A DNA stretch of 17,879 bases from Minisyncoccota bacterium (GCA_021734725.1 JAIPIM010000039.1:1-17879); one strand, 5' to 3'. Shown: positions 1 to 7,324, counted from the stretch's first letter. The notes: generated by a model from the sequence alone, not told the origin. Translations and numbers: made by a program.

Positions 1-243
1 CCAGCCCGCTCGCCGTTACAACATAGCATGCAACGCCGCATCAAAAAAGTCGGCAGGCGGCGGCGACCCCGGATTACGCTCTCACCCAAATCACTCCGTC
101 ACGTATCACCAATCGCCGAATGCGATTTGTTATCGCTGAAACGAGCCATCGGCGTGCAACGAACACGTGTGGTGAGTGTCTATAAGCGTAAGGACTTTAG
201 TTGACCGGATTGATAACCAATAAGACAAGGAAAGAGGTTGACC
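1..243. other. Left-edge stretch without a supported gene
   Basis: One frame on the plus strand is open from the window edge to a TGA at 202-204. Its translation is arginine-rich and of low complexity and resembles no family I know, so I do not call it as the end of an upstream gene. The last part, 227-237, is the purine-rich ribosome binding site of the next gene. I see no clear promoter, hairpin or RNA gene. Confidence 0.4.
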
Positions 244-831
244 ATGAAGATGGAATTACTAAGTATACCCCTCATTGGAGCAGGAATTGGTGCATTGCTC
301 GGTTATTTCGGCAAGTGTGCCAGCGGAGCGTGTCCGCTTACGGCCAATCCCTGGCGCGGCGGCCTAATAGGACTCCTCCTCGGGGGGCTTATTGCGGTCG
401 CAACCATCGGGAATGCCGCGGAGAAGACAACCAGCAAAGAAACAGGAGAGACAGTTGCGGAAAACCCTCTGCTGCATATCAAGAGCGCGGAACAGTTCAA
501 TAAAGACGTGCTCCAGGCGGACACGCTTGTATTGGTTGACTTCTATGCCGATTGGTGTCCGCCATGCCGGAAGTTGGGGCCGATACTCGAAAGCGTGGCA
601 AAGGAACACAAGGACTATGTGCGAGTTGCAAAGGTGGACGTGGACGACAACCGACGCCTGGCTATGCAATATAAAGTACGCGGGATCCCGCATCTGATGC
701 TGGTTAGGGGCGGAAACGTTGTCAGTACCTCCACGGGGTACACCCCCAAAGAGCAGCTGGTTCAGTGGATCGACAAGTACCGTCTGAAGGCTGAGGATGA
801 ATCAGACAGTCAGGGGAATGAAGCGAAGTAA
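244..831 (+). CDS. Membrane-anchored thioredoxin with DUF6132-like N-terminus
   Basis: 195 residues. Two hydrophobic segments (about 5-22 and 39-56) enclose a short loop with Cys25 and Cys30 in the motif CASGACPLTANPWRG, which I recognise as the signature of DUF6132 membrane proteins. A linker follows, then a complete thioredoxin domain (about 78-182) with the active site WCPPC at 104-108 and the cis-proline in GIPH (Pro149). The WCPPC sequence differs from the classical WCGPC, so its redox potential may differ. The expected role is thiol-disulfide exchange at the membrane; which side the domain faces is not clear. I chose ATG 244 over the in-frame TTG at 238 because AAGGAAAGAGG (227-237) sits 6 nt upstream. 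The next gene starts 15 nt after the stop, so the two are probably co-transcribed. The thioredoxin fold is certain and the DUF6132 assignment is from memory of the motif. Confidence 0.88.
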   Translation: MKMELLSIPLIGAGIGALLGYFGKCASGACPLTANPWRGGLIGLLLGGLIAVATIGNAAEKTTSKETGETVAENPLLHIKSAEQFNKDVLQADTLVLVDFYADWCPPCRKLGPILESVAKEHKDYVRVAKVDVDDNRRLAMQYKVRGIPHLMLVRGGNVVSTSTGYTPKEQLVQWIDKYRLKAEDESDSQGNEAK

Positions 832-846
832 GAAGGAGCTGTGGCA

Positions 847-1080
847 ATGCCAATCTTTGAATACAAATGTCTAGCTTGCGGGCATCAGTTGGAACAATTG
901 GTGCCCACTGCAACAGCCAAACCCAAAGCTTGTCCTGACTGCGGTTCTGAGGATCTGAAGAAACAGTTTTCCTCGTTCAGCGCGAGTGTGAAACAAGGGG
1001 GTCCATCAAGCGACGGCTGTTCGCTCGCTTCCGAATGTCCCAGCGGCTCCTGCTGCACGGGTGGTTCCTGCCCATTCTAG
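847..1080 (+). CDS. FmdB-family zinc-ribbon protein with Cys-rich tail
   Basis: 77 residues. The N-terminus MPIFEYKCLACGH is the classic start of the FmdB putative regulatory protein family. Cys8, Cys11, Cys29 and Cys32 form a CxxC...CxxC zinc ribbon. The tail from residue 57 adds five more cysteines (58, 64, 69, 70, 75) in a Gly/Ser-rich context. AAGGAG at 833-838 lies 8 nt before ATG 847, which decides against the GTG at 841. FmdB was first noted as a possible regulator of formamidase expression, but the function of most members is unknown. Close linkage to the thioredoxin gene suggests a shared thiol or metal-related task; this is inference. Confidence 0.88.
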   Translation: MPIFEYKCLACGHQLEQLVPTATAKPKACPDCGSEDLKKQFSSFSASVKQGGPSSDGCSLASECPSGSCCTGGSCPF

Positions 1081-1123
1081 TCCCAGAATACACATATTTG
1101 AATACAAATATTGGTCACCCGAA

Positions 1124-1168
1124 TGGCAGCCTTAAATGCAGATTATGGGGCCAAAAACCGCATTTAAA
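1124..1168 (+). repeat. Direct repeat B, copy 1 (45 bp)
   Basis: Identical to 1533-1577. It carries the inverted arms TTAAATGC and GCATTTAA near its ends, so each copy could fold into a stem-loop with a roughly 20-nt loop. Confidence 0.88.
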
Positions 1169-1177
1169 ATACAAATA

Positions 1178-1284
1178 GAATACAAATATTGGTCACCCGA
1201 ACTTAACTTACTTGTAACAAGTGAGATAACACCTCAATCAATCGATATGCAGTACTTACCGGCGGTTTTTCGGCCTGTTTTTTG
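1178..1284 (+). repeat. Direct repeat A, copy 1 (107 bp)
   Basis: Identical by eye to 1297-1403. It contains the perfect palindrome ACTTGT-A-ACAAGT (1210-1222) and ends in a run of T. A partial copy of its first 24 bases is at 1100-1123. Confidence 0.9.
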
Positions 1285-1296
1285 TAATACAAATAT

Positions 1297-1403
1297 GAAT
1301 ACAAATATTGGTCACCCGAACTTAACTTACTTGTAACAAGTGAGATAACACCTCAATCAATCGATATGCAGTACTTACCGGCGGTTTTTCGGCCTGTTTT
1401 TTG
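1297..1403 (+). repeat. Direct repeat A, copy 2 (107 bp)
   Basis: Second perfect copy of the 107-bp unit, offset 119 bp from the first and separated from it by the 12-bp linker 1285-1296. The lack of any substitutions implies a recent duplication or gene conversion. Confidence 0.9.
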
Positions 1404-1532
1404 CGTCTAAGCGTTTAGAGACTATGTGTTGGGGCTGGCGGGTCGCGATTTCAACCGGCGCAAGCAAGCAGCGTTCGAGGGCCTACTGCGAACTATGCTC
1501 TGTGATTGTCGGCACGGCAGTCTGCCCTGCTT

Positions 1533-1577
1533 TGGCAGCCTTAAATGCAGATTATGGGGCCAAAAACCGCATTTAAA
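1533..1577 (+). repeat. Direct repeat B, copy 2 (45 bp)
   Basis: Perfect second copy of unit B, 409 bp downstream of the first. Recombination between the two would remove both A repeats and the unique core. Confidence 0.88.
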
Positions 1578-1665
1578 GTCGAAAAGCCTCCAGGTAAAAG
1601 CCTTAAGTACTTCGTGAATCGGTTGTTAAGTTCGAGTGACCAGAAAATTCCCAATTCACGGTTCA

Positions 1666-1962
1666 ATGAGTGAAGCCGACACCGGAGAGCACAACCCTGC
1701 TGAACTTCCTGCCGACCTTGACACCATGACCACAACCGCGTTGAAGTCTGAACGCCTTCGCCTGGACGCCCTGCGTATCCGCTGGGGCACTAAGGCCGGG
1801 GCGCGGGAACTCCGGGACGCCATGCTGGCGCAAAGTCTGGGGGAGCTTAGGGCGTGGCTTACAGCCCTTGAGAAGTCCATCCCAGAAGCCGACATTCCAG
1901 ATAAGGGCGCGGCACTTGCCGCCGTGGAAGAGACGCGGGAAGAGTGCGACAAGCTGAAGTGA
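1666..1962 (+). CDS. Small hypothetical protein
   Basis: 98 residues from ATG 1666. The frame is open back to a GTG at 1636 that lies inside the inverted repeat end. I recognise no family. The sequence is acidic at the N-terminus (many D, E, P, T), then looks alpha-helical and charged, with possible coiled-coil character from about residue 35 to the end. Codon third positions are GC-rich, as in real genes of this window, and the opposite-strand frame reads as low-complexity Ser/Ala/Arg. There is no convincing ribosome binding site at either start, which lowers confidence. It is followed by a short hairpin and T-tract. Its position between the repeat cluster and a tRNA gene is compatible with acquired DNA, but nothing proves that. 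Confidence 0.42.
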   Translation: MSEADTGEHNPAELPADLDTMTTTALKSERLRLDALRIRWGTKAGARELRDAMLAQSLGELRAWLTALEKSIPEADIPDKGAALAAVEETREECDKLK

Positions 1963-1998
1963 ACGAATAGCCTGGCAGCGCGGGGCGTCTCGAACATT

Positions 1999-2016
1999 CG
2001 GGGCGTCCCGTTTTTT
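1999..2016 (+). terminator. Possible intrinsic terminator
   Basis: CGGG-GCGT-CCCG hairpin (1999-2010) followed directly by six T (2011-2016), 37 bp after the stop of the small hypothetical gene. The stem is only 4 bp, so this is a weak candidate. The nonamer CGGGGCGTC occurs twice here (from 1981 and from 1999). Confidence 0.4.
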
Positions 2017-2173
2017 ATGGCGTTCCCCTGGGGAATAAATGAATTAAATGAAGATGAAGCGGGGGAAAAATGGGGCTATACTGTCTCACCGGAAAGCCGC
2101 CAAAGGTTAGCCCAGAGTTAGCCCGAAAGATTTAGAGGATGAAGAAAAATTGTTGTAAGTTGTTGGGGGAGAA

Positions 2174-2249
<76 letters not shown>

Positions 2250-2278
2250 ACCGTTGAGGGGTGGCAAAACTAGGTGTT

Positions 2279-2306
2279 AACTTATCCCGCTATCGGCGGG
2301 AATCAA
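2279..2306 (-). promoter_or_regulatory. Possible promoter of tRNA-Lys
   Basis: On the minus strand TTGATT (2306-2301) and TAAGTT (2284-2279) are separated by 16 nt, about 30 nt upstream of the tRNA. The spacer holds the inverted repeat TCCCGC-TATCG-GCGGGA (2285-2301), which overlaps the -35 box by one base. These boxes match consensus only loosely. Confidence 0.28.
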
Positions 2307-2354
2307 GATGAGTTCGGTGTTCTCGGTGTAAATCTGGCGGCGGGTGGTCGCCGG

Positions 2355-2410
2355 GTGGAACCGCCTCCCACATTATCAGGTAGTGGAACCGTTTCCCGCA
2401 ATTATCAGGT
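2355..2410. repeat. Imperfect 28-bp tandem repeat with operator-like palindrome
   Basis: Two adjacent units, 2355-2381 (27 bp) and 2383-2410 (28 bp), share GTGGAACCG at the start and ATTATCAGGT at the end, with three substitutions and one indel. The second unit contains TGGAACCGTTTCCC, which matches the TGnAAnCGnTTnCA half-palindrome pattern of LacI-family operators except at the last base. It lies between the hydrolase gene and the tRNA gene, both on the minus strand. Confidence 0.6.
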
Positions 2411-2459
2411 CGCTGCCGCTTACGTTGTTGGAGCGGGGTGGATCCGGGTTGCGGAGGGA

Positions 2460-3503
2460 TTAAGACTGTTGATGTTGGGTGAAGTGTTTGCGGATGAACG
2501 GCCAGGCGCCGTCCTTGTAGTAGCGGTGTCCTTCGCTGCCGACGTAGAGTTCGCAGTTTTCAGGGGCCCCTGCCGCGGCGTAGATGGCCTTGAGTTTCTC
2601 GAATGCCGTCCGTACACGCTGGATCGGGAAGATCTCGTCTTTTTCGCCCGCGATTGCCTCGAAAGGTCTGGGTGCAATAAGCCCGGCAACATCGTACATT
2701 TCGCCGAGGCGCAGGATACCGGGGATGTAATTGCAGTCGCAATGATAAATGGTTCCGATGCTGCCCACGTACGTACAGAAATAGCAACTGGGTACGGCAA
2801 CGGCGATGCGTGCGTCGCAGGCCGCCGCGTGCAATGACGTTGTACCGCCCCCGGAGTTTCCGGTGATCGCTATGCGGTTCGGGTCGATCTCGAGATTGGC
2901 CAGGGCCCAGTCAATGAGCCGAGAGATATCCCATACGCGTTCGCCGATGACCGTTCGTCCGACGAGCAGGCAGTGCATAAGTTCCGTGCGGCAGGAATGC
3001 AATGTATCTTCTTGGCGGTTTTGGTTGGTGCGGGTTTCGCCGAATGCGCGAGTGGTAGGGGCAATGACTGTGTATCCCTCCTTGACGGCTTGCACGGCTA
3101 TGTCACGATCACCGCTTTTGATGGACTCTTCTTCTTCCGGATTATTGGCGATACCGACGTATAGGTTTGGCCGGTTATGGCCGTGTGGTGTCAGGACCAG
3201 TGGTGCGGGAGTGGTTTGCTTGTCGGGGCGCAGCAGGTAGAAGGGGAGGGGGACGTTCGGTTCGACCCACAGGTGCCAGAATTCGCGCGAATAGTCTTCC
3301 AGTTTGACGGCCTCCACCTGTTCGGCCCACGGTTGATGGTCTTGTAAGTCGGTGGCCATGTTGTGGAGACCGAGGGCCCTTTGAAGAGCCGGTCGGAACG
3401 CATCGCCCCACCTGGACCATTCGTCAATGGTTGAGCCTTCGAACGAGAATTGCCCGGGCGCTTTGTCGTACATGCTCTTGAAATGGATATCGGAATTGTA
3501 CAT
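2460..3503 (-). CDS. Alpha/beta hydrolase, carbohydrate-esterase-like (Abhydrolase_7 type)
   Basis: 347 residues. The nucleophile elbow GNSGGG puts Ser217 at the active site. Asp289 in AGEKDEIFP and His326 in GSEGHRYY complete a plausible catalytic triad. The oxyanion region is TPHGHNRP (105-112). DCNYIPGILRLGEMYDVAGL followed by IAPRPF is typical of the large bacterial hydrolases annotated as acetyl xylan esterase-like or Abhydrolase_7 (PF12715). No signal peptide is seen. The expected activity is removal of acyl or methyl ester groups from sugars; the substrate cannot be read from sequence. It starts 10 nt after the stop of the upstream oxidoreductase gene and has no strong ribosome binding site, so it is probably translated from the same message. 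Confidence 0.85.
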   Translation of the reverse strand: MYNSDIHFKSMYDKAPGQFSFEGSTIDEWSRWGDAFRPALQRALGLHNMATDLQDHQPWAEQVEAVKLEDYSREFWHLWVEPNVPLPFYLLRPDKQTTPAPLVLTPHGHNRPNLYVGIANNPEEEESIKSGDRDIAVQAVKEGYTVIAPTTRAFGETRTNQNRQEDTLHSCRTELMHCLLVGRTVIGERVWDISRLIDWALANLEIDPNRIAITGNSGGGTTSLHAAACDARIAVAVPSCYFCTYVGSIGTIYHCDCNYIPGILRLGEMYDVAGLIAPRPFEAIAGEKDEIFPIQRVRTAFEKLKAIYAAAGAPENCELYVGSEGHRYYKDGAWPFIRKHFTQHQQS

Positions 3504-3513
3504 GGGGACAGTC

Positions 3514-4668
3514 TCACTTTGACAGTATCCCGGTTGGCAGGGACCAATTATTGTAGGCCGTTTCGAATGTTTCCGCGAGTCCCTTAACCCACGTGAGGGT
3601 ATTGCCTTCCTCGAGTTGGTCGACCTTGATCAAGTCCGACGGGACCCGGTCAATGTCAAGCTGTTTCTGGAGCATGCCGATACAGCGAGTGTGTGCGGCG
3701 GCTGCCTGGATCCCGCAGACCGGAGCAGGACCGTCTTTAATGGCCGCAACGGCGGCCGCAAGTTTATTAAGTGGATTCACATTCGGGTCTCCGTAATCAC
3801 GTTCTGTTCCGTCGCTGAAATGTGCTTTAATTATCGAGTCGCCGTCGATATTGAAATGTACATCCGCATGTTCGAACTCGAAATGAAAGATCGGTCCACG
3901 CTGTCGTCTGACGGTGTGCGTGGTATAGAAAAAGACATCCGCTCCGCAGTCCGTGGTGACACGAACGGCGGCGGAATCGTAGTTTTCGATGGGGTTTGCC
4001 CGATACAGTTTTCCTGCAATGGATTGTGGCTGCGTGCTGGAGTTCAGTGTATCACCCAGCACATAGAACATGTTATGCAGGTAGTGTGCCGTGGCGTTAT
4101 TTGCGGGGCTGTCCAACACCCATTGGCCGTCATCGGTTTTCATGCGGCCGGCCCAATTATTGCGGGCGTAGTAGGATGCTTGCCGTGGCCACAGTGTCAT
4201 AGTGCGAAGGCGCTTGGGTTTACCAAGTTTACCGTTGAGAATGTCTTTCTTAAGGCTTTGTATTGCTTTCGAGAAAGACCACTGGTAGCCAACAGCGACG
4301 AAGGCAGGTGTCGCTTTTTCCAATTGGATCAACTCGTTGGCCTGTTCCGCGGTGGCTGCCAGGGGCTTTTCACAGAGGACATTTGAATTGTGTTCGACAG
4401 CTGTTCGGATCATGGGCAGATGATAGTGGATGGGGGCGGCTATGACGACAATGTCCGCAGTCATTGTTCGATAGAAGTCGTCCATTGTATCAAAGACTTG
4501 GACACCGCGTTCAGCGAGCTCGTTAAAGCGCGGCGATTGCGCGGCGGTGGGATCAATGGCGGCTACGAGACGCGCACCCCATTTTTCGCTTTCATCCAAC
4601 AGGGGATTGAGATAAAACGTTCCATAGCCATTGATGCCGGCAAGCGCGATTGTGACGGGTTCAGACAT
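3514..4668 (-). CDS. Gfo/Idh/MocA family oxidoreductase (copy 1)
   Basis: 384 residues from ATG 4668. The Rossmann motif is TIALAGINGYG (GINGYG at 11-16), the family signature CEKPLA contains Lys101, and a likely catalytic His195 lies in the WVLDSPANNATAHYLHN segment. These enzymes use NAD(P) to oxidise or reduce sugars, cyclitols or glycosides in the cytoplasm. An upstream in-frame ATG at 4734 would add 22 residues with no family resemblance and no ribosome binding site. AAAGG about 13 nt upstream of 4668 is weak but better placed. It lies 88 nt after the second oxidoreductase gene and 10 nt before the hydrolase gene, in the same direction. Confidence 0.9.
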   Translation of the reverse strand: MSEPVTIALAGINGYGTFYLNPLLDESEKWGARLVAAIDPTAAQSPRFNELAERGVQVFDTMDDFYRTMTADIVVIAAPIHYHLPMIRTAVEHNSNVLCEKPLAATAEQANELIQLEKATPAFVAVGYQWSFSKAIQSLKKDILNGKLGKPKRLRTMTLWPRQASYYARNNWAGRMKTDDGQWVLDSPANNATAHYLHNMFYVLGDTLNSSTQPQSIAGKLYRANPIENYDSAAVRVTTDCGADVFFYTTHTVRRQRGPIFHFEFEHADVHFNIDGDSIIKAHFSDGTERDYGDPNVNPLNKLAAAVAAIKDGPAPVCGIQAAAAHTRCIGMLQKQLDIDRVPSDLIKVDQLEEGNTLTWVKGLAETFETAYNNWSLPTGILSK

Positions 4669-4756
4669 TGTGTTGTTAGTACCTTTAGCGTTAGTTTTGG
4701 AAGATCTGGCTGAGTCTTTGACGGTCCCCTGCATGGAGCCGCCGTTCCGTACCGGT

Positions 4757-5767
4757 TCAGGCAGTAGGCTCTTGTTCTTCGAAACGAATCACACGATCTT
4801 CATCGGCAGCTTGACGCGCCAACAGGCAGGCTTCTGTTACCGTGAAGACGTCTTTCGTTGTCAGAAGAGTGTCTCGACTGCCTTGTGTCAATGAGAGGAA
4901 GTCACTGAATATGTGGCGCGGACAGTCGATTTCAAGCGGAATTTGGCCACTGTGATCGGCATTGATCAGATACACGTTTCCGTGACGCACCTCGATAACG
5001 CCGTCAGTGCCCGCGACGCGAATACGGTCGTCGCCATGGGTCACCGCGTTTTGCGGTCGGAGGAAGTCCAGGCTCGCTGCCGCGGAGACGTCGTTTTGCA
5101 GGGTGAAATGACACATTGCCGAGACTTCCAAATCGCCGTGGTCCCGGTTGAAACGGGCCGAATGACTGGCGCGGACGGAAGTGAAAGGTTGTTGGGTGAA
5201 CCAGTAAATCCAGTCGATAGCGTGACTTCCCACCCACGGGATAATGCCAGTGGACGTTTCTCTGTGCTTATAGAATTCCGGCCGGGTTCCCAGCTTGTAG
5301 GATTTGCGGGCATCCAAGAGGCGTGGTGTTCCAATGGCTCCGTTTTGGACCAGTGAGTGGGCGGTATAGAAGGCAGGGTCGTAGCGCAGCCCCATCATTG
5401 TCACTAGTTCGGCGCGGTTCTTTTGGTATGCGTTTTTGAGCTGTGCCAATTGATCCAGGGTTGCGGCCACCGGTTTTTCGGCAAGCACCGAAATTCCGCG
5501 GTTCAGGGCTTCGGTGGTCATGTCCGCGACCTGGTGAAACGGTCCGGCAACACTCACGATATCCGGTGCTTCCGCGTCCAGCATTTCCCGGTAGTTCTGG
5601 TAGACCGTTGGATCATAACCAAGTTGCACGGCTTGTTCCGTAAGCGGCGAAACATCATCCTCGTCGGTTCCGCTTGAGACCGCCGCGAGGTTTACGTCCG
5701 TGTGTTTTTTAAGGCCGTCGAACACGTAAGCATTGTGTCCGCGGCATCCGATCATGGCGAGTTTCAT
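4757..5767 (-). CDS. Gfo/Idh/MocA family oxidoreductase (copy 2)
   Basis: 336 residues from ATG 5767, which has a good AAAGGA ribosome binding site 6 nt upstream. The frame stays open to 5899, but the extra 44 residues are basic and unlike the family. The nucleotide-binding start is MKLAMIGCRGHNAYVFDGL, an unusual GxxGH variant of the glycine motif. AEKPVA holds the conserved Lys98, and WVGSHAIDWIYWF carries the His-x-x-Asp substrate-site pattern. It is clearly a different subfamily from copy 1, so the pair is not a recent duplication. The probable role is oxidation or reduction of a sugar released by the neighbouring sulfatases and hydrolases. Confidence 0.9.
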   Translation of the reverse strand: MKLAMIGCRGHNAYVFDGLKKHTDVNLAAVSSGTDEDDVSPLTEQAVQLGYDPTVYQNYREMLDAEAPDIVSVAGPFHQVADMTTEALNRGISVLAEKPVAATLDQLAQLKNAYQKNRAELVTMMGLRYDPAFYTAHSLVQNGAIGTPRLLDARKSYKLGTRPEFYKHRETSTGIIPWVGSHAIDWIYWFTQQPFTSVRASHSARFNRDHGDLEVSAMCHFTLQNDVSAAASLDFLRPQNAVTHGDDRIRVAGTDGVIEVRHGNVYLINADHSGQIPLEIDCPRHIFSDFLSLTQGSRDTLLTTKDVFTVTEACLLARQAADEDRVIRFEEQEPTA

Positions 5768-5962
5768 GGAATGTCCTTTGTTGGCGCGTTCGTTATCGAT
5801 AGATCGTCGTTTCCTTATTTCTCCATTGTGTTCCGGCAGCCGACGAAGGTATTGGCACACTGAGGAGCCTCCCCCTCTGTTTTTTCCCCTCAGATCCATA
5901 GATCTGTATGTTATCCTGAACGAATCATGGTGGACAGGAGATCTTTTGTCCCGTCAGTAAAA

Positions 5963-7324
5963 TCATCCGGCGGTGCTCAGGATCACGGGCTCTTTTTCTC
6001 CGGCTTCGACCATGCATCGTTTAAGTCGCCGCGCAAGATCTTCACGTACCGCGGCGTGTTCGCTGGAGCGTACAAGGTTATTTTTTTCGTGCGGGTCCGC
6101 TTCCAAGTCAAAGAGGAAGGCTTCGTGATAGACGTCCGCGCGGGGCCCCCTGTAATTGTGTGGCGCCTCAACGCTGTACTTCCACTTCTTGGTTCGTATT
6201 GCGCGCCCGCACTGGCTTTCACTGATTTGGAGAAAGACTTCGTCTCGCCAATCATCGACCGCTCCTTCGGCGAGGGGTTTCAGGGACCGACCTCTAACGT
6301 AAGCGGGCACCTCAAGTCCGGCGATATCAAGGATTGTGCGAGGCAGGTCAATGAGGCTGACCAGTTTGTCGATTACTTTTCCGCCGGTAAACCCCGGGCC
6401 ATGGATGACCATTGGGATGTGGGTGCAGCCGTCGTGGCAGGAGCGTTTGTATTCGCTGTTTCGAGTGCAGAAGTGGGAGCCGTGGTCACTTGTGTAGATA
6501 ATAATGGTATTGTCGGCAATCCCTTGCCGTTCGAGTTCTTCGCGAATTCGGCCGAGATTTTTGTCCAGGCTGTGGCAGCAGCCGAGGTAGTCCGGGTATT
6601 CCTCACGCCAGTCGCCGCCGGTGTCTTCCAAGTCTCCGGGAACTGTGAAGTTTTTGAATTGCTCCTTCGATCCCTTGGGCCCTTCGTAGTGCTTGTGGTC
6701 ATTCTGGTGATGTGGCTCGATGTACGAAACAAAGAGGTAGAAGGGGTTCTGCGTTTTGCGGTTCTGGAGGTATTCGATGACCCAGTCCGTCTGTGCGTCC
6801 GCCCGGTAGCGGCCATCGGGGAAACAGCGCTTATGTCCGTCGGCGTCGAACATGTGTCCGTCGTAACTGTGCGACGTATATTCAAGTACGTCCGAGGCGA
6901 GCCAATAATCTTTAAACCCGCCGCGTCGGTTCAGGGGTACGGCGTTTTCTCTGAAGTTAATATCTTCTTCGAGGTGATCGTCTTCCGGGCTGTAGCGTCG
7001 ATGGGTGGACGCCAAGTGCCATTTCCCAATATACCCGACGTCGTATCCGAGTTCCGACATCCAGTTTGCGACCGTCTTTTGGTCCTGGGGTAAGGCGACA
7101 CCGTTTCGATAACAGCCGACCTCCGCGGCGTACTTGCCGGTTTGCAGGCAGGCGCGTGCCGGGCCGCACACGGGTTGGCAGGTGTAAGCGTGTTCGAAGC
7201 GCACGCCTTCACGAGCCATACGGTCCAAGTTCGGTGTGACGTCGAGCGGTTGACCGTAACAGCCGCACGTATCCCAGCGTTGCTGATCACTGAAAAAGAA
7301 GACAATATTCGGTTGCGCCATCAT
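5963..7324 (-). CDS. Type I sulfatase (formylglycine-dependent)
   Basis: 453 residues from ATG 7324. AGGATATCC places a ribosome binding site 5 nt before it; a second ATG follows immediately. The N-terminal metal site is PNIVFFFSDQQRWD (Asp13, Gln14). The sulfatase signature C-x-P-x-R is CGPAR at 53-57, so Cys53 should be converted to formylglycine by a maturase encoded elsewhere. GKWHL, EPHH and TSDHGSHF follow in the usual order. No signal peptide is visible: the protein starts directly at the first beta-strand, unlike most exported sulfatases. It is the likely first gene of a minus-strand series with the two oxidoreductases and the hydrolase (195 nt to the next gene). Type I sulfatases hydrolyse sulfate esters; the substrate is unknown. 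Confidence 0.92.
   Translation of the reverse strand: MMAQPNIVFFFSDQQRWDTCGCYGQPLDVTPNLDRMAREGVRFEHAYTCQPVCGPARACLQTGKYAAEVGCYRNGVALPQDQKTVANWMSELGYDVGYIGKWHLASTHRRYSPEDDHLEEDINFRENAVPLNRRGGFKDYWLASDVLEYTSHSYDGHMFDADGHKRCFPDGRYRADAQTDWVIEYLQNRKTQNPFYLFVSYIEPHHQNDHKHYEGPKGSKEQFKNFTVPGDLEDTGGDWREEYPDYLGCCHSLDKNLGRIREELERQGIADNTIIIYTSDHGSHFCTRNSEYKRSCHDGCTHIPMVIHGPGFTGGKVIDKLVSLIDLPRTILDIAGLEVPAYVRGRSLKPLAEGAVDDWRDEVFLQISESQCGRAIRTKKWKYSVEAPHNYRGPRADVYHEAFLFDLEADPHEKNNLVRSSEHAAVREDLARRLKRCMVEAGEKEPVILSTAG

Larger units (their letters stand above)
1100..1641. repeat. Intergenic repeat cluster, possible mobile-element remnant
   Basis: This AT-rich non-coding stretch is a mosaic. A 24-bp partial unit A (1100-1123) is followed by unit B (1124-1168), two full A units (1178-1284 and 1297-1403), a GC-richer unique core (1404-1532), a second B (1533-1577) and an inverted copy of the A-unit end (1625-1641). 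The A end GGTCACCCGAACTTAAC (1191-1207 and 1310-1326) faces GTTAAGTTCGAGTGACC (1625-1641), a 16/17 inverted match. No transposase reading frame lies inside, and I found no convincing target-site duplication. A non-autonomous element or decayed insertion sequence fits best. A hot-spot of intergenic repeats is the alternative. Confidence 0.6.

Noticed and set aside
1261..1284. GC-rich segment followed by T-run at the end of repeat A, considered as a terminator
   Set aside because: Only a 3-bp stem can be drawn, too weak for an intrinsic terminator.
1100..1403. Repeats considered as a CRISPR array
   Set aside because: The units are about 107 bp with a 12-bp linker, only two full copies exist, and no cas genes are present.
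1426..1617. 63-codon frame inside the repeat cluster
   Set aside because: It runs through repeat B, has a GTG start without ribosome binding site, and resembles no transposase or known protein.
3616..4386. 256-codon frame on the plus strand opposite the first oxidoreductase
   Set aside because: Shadow of a gene with clear Rossmann and EKP motifs on the minus strand.
5927..7093. 388-codon open frame on the plus strand
   Set aside because: It lies wholly opposite the sulfatase and its leader. The sulfatase frame has complete catalytic motifs, whereas this translation resembles no family and has no ribosome binding site.
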